Below are positions 21,760 through 27,033 of a stretch of 27,033 nucleotides of DNA, piece after piece. Each line of letters begins with the position of its first letter. The first letter of the stretch is position 1. The notes beneath the pieces are model-generated. The model saw nothing but the letters and a program-made list of their open reading frames with translations, did no database searches and was not told where the DNA came from. This DNA comes from Cytophagaceae bacterium UBA6715 (GTDB lineage: Bacteria > Bacteroidota > Bacteroidia > Cytophagales > Spirosomataceae), in NCBI GenBank assembly GCA_002454335.1, contig DKIP01000058.1, positions 92,826-119,858 of the forward strand. Reading direction: 5' to 3'. The position numbers and the translations under genes are program-made.

Positions 21760-23475
21760 TTATAAATTTCCTTTTTTCAATTCACGCACGGCAAAGTCGG
21801 CTGCACGAGCTGTCATTGCCATGTAGGTCAAGGAAGGATTCACGCAAGAAGCAGATGCCATGGCAGCACCGTCTGTCATGAATACATTTTTCACTTCGTG
21901 AACTTGGTTGTGCTTGTTCACAATCGAGTTCTTCACAGAGGTACCCATGCGTGCGGTTCCCATTTCGTGGATACCTAAACCGATGTGTGTAGTTTGGCTA
22001 TTATACGCGTTAATATTTTTGAAACCAGCAGCTTCTAACATTTCAGCCGCATCATTCATCATATCTTGACGCATTTTGATTTCGTTTTCACCAAAATTAG
22101 CTTCGAATGAAAGGATCGGTAAGCCCCACTTATCTTTTTGGTCACTCAGCGTAAAACGATTGTTTGGATCTGGTAAAATTTCACCGAAACCACCAAAACC
22201 AACAGTCCATTGACCCGGATGTGTTAAGCTTTCTTTGAATTGTGCACCGAAACCATCTTGACCAACTCCACGTCCCCAACCTTCACGGCTAGCACCCCCT
22301 TGGTAACCAAAGCCACGCGTATATCCACGCTTATCTTTACCCCAGTTACGGTAACGTGGAATATATAAACCGTTAGGACGATTACCGAACATGTAATCTT
22401 TTTCAAAGCCTTCAACGGTTGCTGATGCACCTACCCCTAAATGGTGGTCCATAATGTTACGGCCTAATTGGTCAGAATCATTACCCAAACCATTTTGGTA
22501 ACGGTTCGATTTCGAGTTCATCATAATTGCAGTAGAGCCAATTGCCCCTGCGTTTACGAAAATAATTTTTGCGAAATACTCTTTATGCTCCAAGGTGTTT
22601 TGATCAATCACGCGAACACCTTTTGCTTTTTGCGATTTCTCATCGTAGATAATTTCAGCTACGATTGCATTGTGTACCATCGTTAAACGACCCGTACGTT
22701 GTGCAGCTGGTAAAGTTGCCGACAAAGAGCTAAAATAAGCTCCATAAGGACAGCCACGCATACATTTATTGCGGTAGTTACAAGAAGAGCGACCTAGGTC
22801 CGTATGTTGCTTACCCGGTTTTGTCAAGTGTGCCACACGACCTACTGTCACGGGACGACCTAATTTTTTATCCACTGCATTTTTGAAGTGAACCTCAGGA
22901 GCTGTCATCTGCATCGCAGGCAAAAAATCTGAATCTGGCAATACGTCTAAGCCTTCTGCTTGACCTGAAATACCCGCAAATTTCTCCACGTATGAATACC
23001 AAGGTGCCAAATCATCATAGCCAATTGGCCAAGGTGTACCAACGCCTTCTTTTTCATTCGCTAAGAAATCTTCGCGATTCCAACGGTAGGTTTGACGCCC
23101 CCATAACAAAGATTTACCTCCTGTGTGGTAGGCACGGATCCAATCGAATCCACCTTTCTTTTCGATATAAGGATTTTGCTTATCATTTTCGAATAAGTAG
23201 CGATGCTCTTCGCCTGGCGTATAACCCGTACGCATTCCTGCCCAATATTCCTCGGCAGCCATGTTTGTCGGCCGACCGCGGTGGTCGAATTCCCATGGAT
23301 TTTTCATCGCTGTTTCATAGCCTTCGATGTGTTTGATCTCACGACCACGTTCCATCACGGCAACTTTCAAGCCTTTTTCTGTTAATTCTTTTGCAGCCCA
23401 ACCACCCGAAATACCGGATCCAATGACGATAGCGTCAAACGTTTGGCTTTTGATTGCATCTATATTAAGATTCAT
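21760..23475 (-). CDS. GMC-family FAD dehydrogenase with predicted iron-sulfur cluster
   Basis: 571 residues. An FAD-binding Rossmann motif is at the N-terminus (AIVIGSGISGGWAAKEL, 15-31), and ERGREI follows. GMC catalytic residues are H503 in GIHEMGTARMG and N546 in SCVNPSLTYMAMTARAA, matching the His-Asn pair of the family. C232, C238 and C242 give C-x5-C-x3-C followed by PYGA; the same spacing binds a [3Fe-4S] cluster in FAD-dependent glucose dehydrogenase from Burkholderia. This suggests electron transfer from flavin through the cluster to an acceptor such as a cytochrome or quinone, not to oxygen. No signal peptide is visible, so export would be by hitch-hiking on the Tat-like leader of the small subunit. 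It starts 18 bases after that gene. Substrate is unknown, with a sugar or glycoside likely from context. Confidence 0.9.
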   Translation of the reverse strand: MNLNIDAIKSQTFDAIVIGSGISGGWAAKELTEKGLKVAVMERGREIKHIEGYETAMKNPWEFDHRGRPTNMAAEEYWAGMRTGYTPGEEHRYLFENDKQNPYIEKKGGFDWIRAYHTGGKSLLWGRQTYRWNREDFLANEKEGVGTPWPIGYDDLAPWYSYVEKFAGISGQAEGLDVLPDSDFLPAMQMTAPEVHFKNAVDKKLGRPVTVGRVAHLTKPGKQHTDLGRSSCNYRNKCMRGCPYGAYFSSLSATLPAAQRTGRLTMVHNAIVAEIIYDEKSQKAKGVRVIDQNTLEHKEYFAKIIFVNAGAIGSTAIMMNSKSNRYQNGLGNDSDQLGRNIMDHHLGVGASATVEGFEKDYMFGNRPNGLYIPRYRNWGKDKRGYTRGFGYQGGASREGWGRGVGQDGFGAQFKESLTHPGQWTVGFGGFGEILPDPNNRFTLSDQKDKWGLPILSFEANFGENEIKMRQDMMNDAAEMLEAAGFKNINAYNSQTTHIGLGIHEMGTARMGTSVKNSIVNKHNQVHEVKNVFMTDGAAMASASCVNPSLTYMAMTARAADFAVRELKKGNL

Positions 23476-23493
23476 TTCTCGTAGGTTTTGGGA

Positions 23494-24099
23494 TTAATAA
23501 ACAAATGATTTTTGATCAGGCTTCATATTTGAAATGACTTCAAACTTACCTGGAACGGGATGGTATTCGAAAGAACCTTCGATGCCTTTTTCAGATGTGT
23601 AGTAACCTAACAAAGTCAATTCTTTCATCACGCGCCAGAATGGAACACCACCGGCGCCTTCTAAAATATCCTTGTCCACATTGTCTCCCACTTTCACTTT
23701 ACTAGCAGAATAAGATTTCATCAATTCCTTCGTATCTGCCTCTAACAAGGTTAACATGGCAACCTGCGCATCATGTGATTGATCTAAGAACTTCGCTTTC
23801 GCTAAGTTATCGACACCTTTTTTGAAGCTCACATGCTCAGGTTTTTTGTAGCAATCGTTCAACATCATTTCGATGAAAGGAGGGACACCTGCTTCAATGG
23901 CACCTGCGGTAGATGTTTTAGGAATAATGTGTTCAGCCACGGCAGCAACGATTTTGCGTTGGCTATCTGTCAATGTGAAGGTACCCGCTTCCGCGATAAT
24001 ACCTGCATTTTTTGCCTCCATAGCAAATAAGGTAGGGGCGCTAAAAACACCTCCAACGAGCATTGCTATTCTTGAGACAGCATCTCTTCTCTTAAGCAT
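23494..24099 (-). CDS. Gluconate 2-dehydrogenase subunit 3-like protein with Tat-type leader
   Basis: 201 residues from ATG 24099. The frame opens further upstream to 24189, but only this start puts the leader MLKRRDAVSRIAMLVGGVFSAPTLFA at the N-terminus. The twin arginines (RR at residues 4-5), hydrophobic core and TLFA end resemble a Tat signal. The mature part has SQRKIVAAVAEHIIPKTSTAGAIEAGVPPFIEMMLNDCY, typical of the family, which contributes a small subunit to gluconate 2-dehydrogenase and related GMC dehydrogenases. It is proposed to carry the folded flavoprotein through the Tat pore and may aid assembly. The adjacent GMC gene, 18 bases downstream, is the expected partner. No cytochrome c subunit is next to them, so the electron acceptor must be encoded elsewhere. 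Confidence 0.9.
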   Translation of the reverse strand: MLKRRDAVSRIAMLVGGVFSAPTLFAMEAKNAGIIAEAGTFTLTDSQRKIVAAVAEHIIPKTSTAGAIEAGVPPFIEMMLNDCYKKPEHVSFKKGVDNLAKAKFLDQSHDAQVAMLTLLEADTKELMKSYSASKVKVGDNVDKDILEGAGGVPFWRVMKELTLLGYYTSEKGIEGSFEYHPVPGKFEVISNMKPDQKSFVY

Positions 24100-24143
24100 A
24101 GTTTTATTGTTAAATTGTTCAGGTCGGTTATTTAATTTTTTTT

Positions 24144-24151
24144 CAAAATTA
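24144..24151 (-). promoter_or_regulatory. Possible -7 box upstream of the dehydrogenase genes
   Basis: On the minus strand TAATTTTG (24151-24144) fits TAnnTTTG. It would start transcription about 38 bases before the ATG at 24099. A TTTG lies upstream but only 9 bases away, shorter than the usual spacing, so the match is partial. If real, the small subunit and GMC genes could be expressed separately from the fucosidase gene. Confidence 0.3.
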
Positions 24152-24193
24152 GATAAGCCACAAAAATAATCAGAATCTTCGTTTTTCAAGGAT

Positions 24194-25516
24194 TTATTTG
24201 GCTTTTTCTAACTTTAAAACCAAATCAATCCGGTATGGAGGTAGCTGTTTCACATCAATATGGACACCATTTTTTTCAAACAAACCGTTTAGCGTATTTG
24301 TTTCGCCTAACATCGCCACGGCTCCTTTTTTATAAGTCCCAGGAATAAAAAGACTTTCATCTTGTGGGCGCTTCAATAAGTGAACATACACATGGGTATC
24401 CGTCTGCGTAGTCACCCCCCAGGTTTGTGGACTCAATGGCCCCCCGCGCGTACCGTAAACAGATTCTCCGTGGCCTTTCAACCAGCGACCAGCTACTGCC
24501 AATGAATCCGTAAACTCGGGTTGGATTTCCCCAGTGGGCATCGGACCTACGTTTAATAATAAGTTCGCATTTCGTCCGGCCGCGCCAACCAACAAATGTA
24601 TGATTTGCTTGGGTGTTTTAAATTTACGGTCGGTGATATTGAATCCCCAGGCGCCATTAATGGTTTCACAAGTCTCTAAAGGTAAAGTAGAGGTTTGCTG
24701 AAAACTCAGTCCCGAATGATTTTCGCCGGGCAAATCCCGTTCAAACATTTGGAAATCCTCTCCAGGAATCGGGTCCAAATGGTGATTGTTCCCAATCAAA
24801 CAAGCCGGCTGTAATTGATGGATCAAGCTGTAAATTTCATCATATTTCCAGTCGATGCGCGACTTACGATCCGCACTACCTTCTGTATTCGTTTGATCCC
24901 AATGGCCATCAAACCAAATGTTATGAATCTCCCCGTAATTTGTTAACAACTCAGTTAACTGGGCCTTCATAAATTTTAGGTATGAGGCATAATCGCCTTT
25001 GCCTTTCCGACCGCTTTTTTGGCCCGTACGACCTGTTTCCCAGGGATAATCTTCTCGGTACCAGTCCAAAGTCGAATAATACAAGCCTAATTTCATGTCG
25101 TGCTTTTTACATGCTGCAGCTAATTCCTTGAGCGCATCTCGCTGGAAAGGGCTGTTGGTAATTTTCCATTCAGATTGTTTGGTATCCCAGTTTGAAAAAC
25201 TATCGTGATGGCGCGTAATGAAAATCACATATTTCATGCCTGCATTTTTTGCGGTTAAGACCCAATCTTCCGCATTGAATTTGCTCGGGTGGAAGGCCGG
25301 TAAAAGACGATTGTATTCATCTTTACGAATGCCTTTATTGTTCATGACCCACTCGCCATCGCCGAGGATACTGGATAAGCCCCAATGAATGAACATGCCA
25401 TATTTGCGATCTTGAAAGGCTTTGCGTTCGGCTAAATTCACTTCCGAGGGAGTGTATTGTTGGCTTATGGCCTGAAAACTGGCAAATAGGGCAAATAATA
25501 GAGTGATTTTCTTCAT
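24194..25516 (-). CDS. GH29 alpha-L-fucosidase
   Basis: 440 residues with a signal peptide MKKITLLFALFASFQAISQ, so it is periplasmic or surface-exposed. The GH29 fold is clear: KYGMFIHWGLSS (39-50), YVIFITRHHDSFSNWDT (96-112), MKLGLYYSTLDWY (141-153) and IHNIWFDGHWDQ (197-208), whose D203 is the expected nucleophile. Later blocks are ETCETINGAWGFN (281-293) and GAAGRNANLLLNVGPMPTGEI. The length covers the catalytic domain and a small C-terminal beta domain (Y365 onward) without added carbohydrate-binding modules. Such enzymes release L-fucose from fucosylated glycans such as algal or host polysaccharides. No fucoidan or SusCD genes are adjacent. It is the first gene of the minus-strand unit, with the dehydrogenase genes after it; a 94-base gap (24100-24193) precedes the small subunit. 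Confidence 0.93.
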   Translation of the reverse strand: MKKITLLFALFASFQAISQQYTPSEVNLAERKAFQDRKYGMFIHWGLSSILGDGEWVMNNKGIRKDEYNRLLPAFHPSKFNAEDWVLTAKNAGMKYVIFITRHHDSFSNWDTKQSEWKITNSPFQRDALKELAAACKKHDMKLGLYYSTLDWYREDYPWETGRTGQKSGRKGKGDYASYLKFMKAQLTELLTNYGEIHNIWFDGHWDQTNTEGSADRKSRIDWKYDEIYSLIHQLQPACLIGNNHHLDPIPGEDFQMFERDLPGENHSGLSFQQTSTLPLETCETINGAWGFNITDRKFKTPKQIIHLLVGAAGRNANLLLNVGPMPTGEIQPEFTDSLAVAGRWLKGHGESVYGTRGGPLSPQTWGVTTQTDTHVYVHLLKRPQDESLFIPGTYKKGAVAMLGETNTLNGLFEKNGVHIDVKQLPPYRIDLVLKLEKAK

Positions 25517-25615
25517 AGGTCTAGGTTTAGAATCAGCAAATTATCATTTTTTTGGATAGGTTTATGCGGAAGTAGATAGGATTTTTGGGGGATTTTTTTG
25601 TTTTTTGTACCGCTA

Positions 25616-25639
25616 CTGCAGGTTCATATACCCTGGCAG
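25616..25639. promoter_or_regulatory. Imperfect inverted repeat between the fucosidase and transporter genes
   Basis: CTGCAGG (25616-25622) and CCTGGCAG (25632-25639) form an imperfect inverted repeat with a one-base bulge and a 9-base centre. It sits 22 bases before the MFS start in the 144-base divergent region 25517-25660. It could be an operator for a shared regulator or a 5' UTR hairpin. A TTTG run lies upstream at about 25604-25607, a possible -33 box. The rest of the gap is AT-rich with no further clear motif. Confidence 0.25.
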
Positions 25640-25660
25640 CCTATCAGCTAAAAATTACTT

Positions 25661-27031
25661 ATGCAAGAAGTTTCTCCTATTTTCGACAATAATAAAATCC
25701 CTGTTAAAAAACTCTGGCAAGTCATCATCGCCTCTTCAGTAGGGACGGTGATTGAGTGGTACGATTTTTACATTTTTGGCAGTTTATCTGCAATTATTTC
25801 CCTTTCTTTTTTTCCAAAAGATGACCCTACAGCGGCATTTTTATCTACACTCGCGGCATTCGGAGCGGGATTCGTCGCAAGACCTTTTGGAGGAATTTTG
25901 TTCGGTAGATTGGGTGATAAGATAGGTCGGAAATACACCTTTTTATTAACGCTTCTATTGATGGGAGGCTCCACATTCGCCATTGCATTGATCCCATCAT
26001 ATAGCGAGATTGGTCTCGTCGCTCCAGCCATTTTATTGCTTTTACGAATCATTCAAGGACTCGCATTAGGTGGCGAATATGGAGGTGCGGCAACCTACGT
26101 GGCAGAATATGCCCCCGATGCGCAACGTGGAAAATATACAGCCTACATCCAAACGACAGCGACAATTGGGTTTTTCGTTTCCATTGTCGTGATTTTGATT
26201 TGTCAAAACCTCATGGGCGACGCCACATTCAAGGACTGGGGCTGGCGAGTGCCTTTCGCATTATCAGGAATTTTGGTGATCGTATCCTATTTCATTCGTC
26301 GGAACATGCATGAGTCGCCCCTGTTCTCGAAATTAAAGAAAGAGGGCCGACTGTCAGAAAATCCACTCAAAGAAGCTTTCTCAACGAAAGCAAATCGCCG
26401 CTTGATGTTGATCGCGATGTTTGGTGCGATTGTGGGACAGGGGGTTGTGTGGCACACAGGCCAATTTTATGCGCAGATATTTATCAACAAAATTCTAAAG
26501 GTTGATTTTACAACGACCAATTTGATCATTGCAGCATCTTTGGTTGTGGGAACGCCTTTGTTTGTGGTTTTCGGAAGTTTATCAGATCGTATGGGTCGCA
26601 AGAAAATCATGTTGGGCGGCATGGCCCTCGCAGCCATTTTCTATTATCCGCTCTTCGCATGGATGTCGGACATCGTCGCCCAGGAGGGGACTTTGATCAA
26701 CGACGCCTACCAATTATCGATGAAAGGGAAGGTTGAATTAGCCTTCATTTGCACGTGCTTAGTGACCTTTGCTTCTATGGCCTACGGTCCTATCGCGGCT
26801 TTTTTGGTGGAATTATTCCCGACCAAAATACGCTATACCTCGCTGTCTGTACCCTATCACTTTGCAAACGGAATCTTTGGAGGATGTGCACCCTTTGTGG
26901 CTACATGGCTTGGAGCAGTGACCCATTCAAACTTCTCTGGAATTTTCTATCCGATTGCACTTTCAGCCTTGACGGTGATTGTGGGGGTCTTGTATCTACC
27001 CGAAACGAAAGGGAGGGCGTTAATGGATTAA
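25661..27031 (+). CDS. MHS-family MFS transporter
   Basis: 456 residues, complete, with about 12 transmembrane helices. The N-terminal GTVIEWYDFYIFGSLSAIIS and the loop-2 motif GRLGDKIGRKYTF (a conserved MFS motif) are diagnostic of the metabolite:H+ symporter family, which includes KgtP, ShiA, ProP and CitA. Further signature segments are RPFGGILFG, LGGEYGGAATYVAEYAP and SDRMGRKKIML in the second half. Members carry organic acids, osmolytes or sugar acids with protons. It is divergent from the fucosidase gene, so a shared regulatory region is possible. Its substrate cannot be read from the sequence; a sugar acid formed by the nearby dehydrogenase is one idea, but alpha-ketoglutarate or another acid is equally possible. 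The stop lies 2 bases before the window end. Confidence 0.9.
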   Translation: MQEVSPIFDNNKIPVKKLWQVIIASSVGTVIEWYDFYIFGSLSAIISLSFFPKDDPTAAFLSTLAAFGAGFVARPFGGILFGRLGDKIGRKYTFLLTLLLMGGSTFAIALIPSYSEIGLVAPAILLLLRIIQGLALGGEYGGAATYVAEYAPDAQRGKYTAYIQTTATIGFFVSIVVILICQNLMGDATFKDWGWRVPFALSGILVIVSYFIRRNMHESPLFSKLKKEGRLSENPLKEAFSTKANRRLMLIAMFGAIVGQGVVWHTGQFYAQIFINKILKVDFTTTNLIIAASLVVGTPLFVVFGSLSDRMGRKKIMLGGMALAAIFYYPLFAWMSDIVAQEGTLINDAYQLSMKGKVELAFICTCLVTFASMAYGPIAAFLVELFPTKIRYTSLSVPYHFANGIFGGCAPFVATWLGAVTHSNFSGIFYPIALSALTVIVGVLYLPETKGRALMD

Positions 27032-27033
27032 AA

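Noticed and set aside
24100..24189. Longer start for the small dehydrogenase subunit
   Set aside because: It would add about 30 polar residues before the Tat-type leader, which must be at the N-terminus.
1..27033. CRISPR arrays, insertion sequences, tRNA or rRNA genes
   Set aside because: No regular repeat-spacer pattern, transposase, or recognisable RNA gene was found in reading both strands by eye.

Overview
This window looks like compact chromosomal DNA from a member of the Bacteroidota, most likely the Cytophagales. The evidence is a PorP/SprF-type outer-membrane protein of the gliding and type IX secretion machinery, a DUF4296 lipoprotein, a Bat-like DUF58/VWA cluster, BshC (bacillithiol synthesis), an RND pump fused to its outer-membrane channel, and -7-like TAnnTTTG boxes with few Shine-Dalgarno sites. 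I cannot fix the genus. I see no rRNA, tRNA, CRISPR array, insertion sequence or phage gene. The window is densely coded.

Layout from left to right: (1) 1-4608, minus strand: six genes separated by 0-5 bases, read as DUF4296 lipoprotein, secreted glycerophosphodiesterase, GH3-family adenylating enzyme, YqeY, RlmN, then a siroheme-synthase-type dehydrogenase cut by the left edge. (2) 4715-8245, plus strand: DUF58 protein, BatD-like membrane protein, BatA-like VWA protein, then ispE. This is a reduced Bat-type cluster with no MoxR ATPase next to it. (3) 8242-14077, minus strand: a heavy-metal efflux operon made of a small histidine-containing protein, a 1436-residue RND-TolC fusion and a lipoprotein adaptor. 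(4) 14181-15247, plus strand: a DedA protein and a lone nuoA. (5) 15244-16359, minus strand: a PorP/SprF protein. (6) 16466-20735, plus strand: bshC, mnmH/selU, cysE and cysM, a thiol and sulfur operon. (7) 20721-21536, minus strand: an unknown lipoprotein and a small XRE regulator with a clear intrinsic terminator between them. (8) 21760-25516, minus strand: a GH29 alpha-L-fucosidase, a gluconate-2-dehydrogenase-subunit-3-like protein with a Tat-like leader, and a GMC flavoprotein with a C-x5-C-x3-C motif, ending at a strong terminator. (9) 25661-27031, plus strand and divergent: an MHS-family MFS transporter.

How the genes may work together: CysE and CysM make cysteine, BshC adds cysteine to the bacillithiol precursor, and the siroheme enzyme at the left edge would serve sulfite reduction, so several sulfur steps lie within 20 kb. 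The right end could be a carbohydrate locus. In it the fucosidase frees a sugar in the periplasm, the GMC/subunit 3 pair oxidises it, and the divergent transporter takes up the sugar or its acid. That link is inference from gene order. Possible novelty lies in the signal-peptide-like segment at the junction of the RND-TolC fusion, the predicted iron-sulfur flavoprotein beside a fucosidase, the leaderless BatD-like protein, and the terminator placed 11 bases before a gene start. I did not find a clearly unprecedented multi-gene system.
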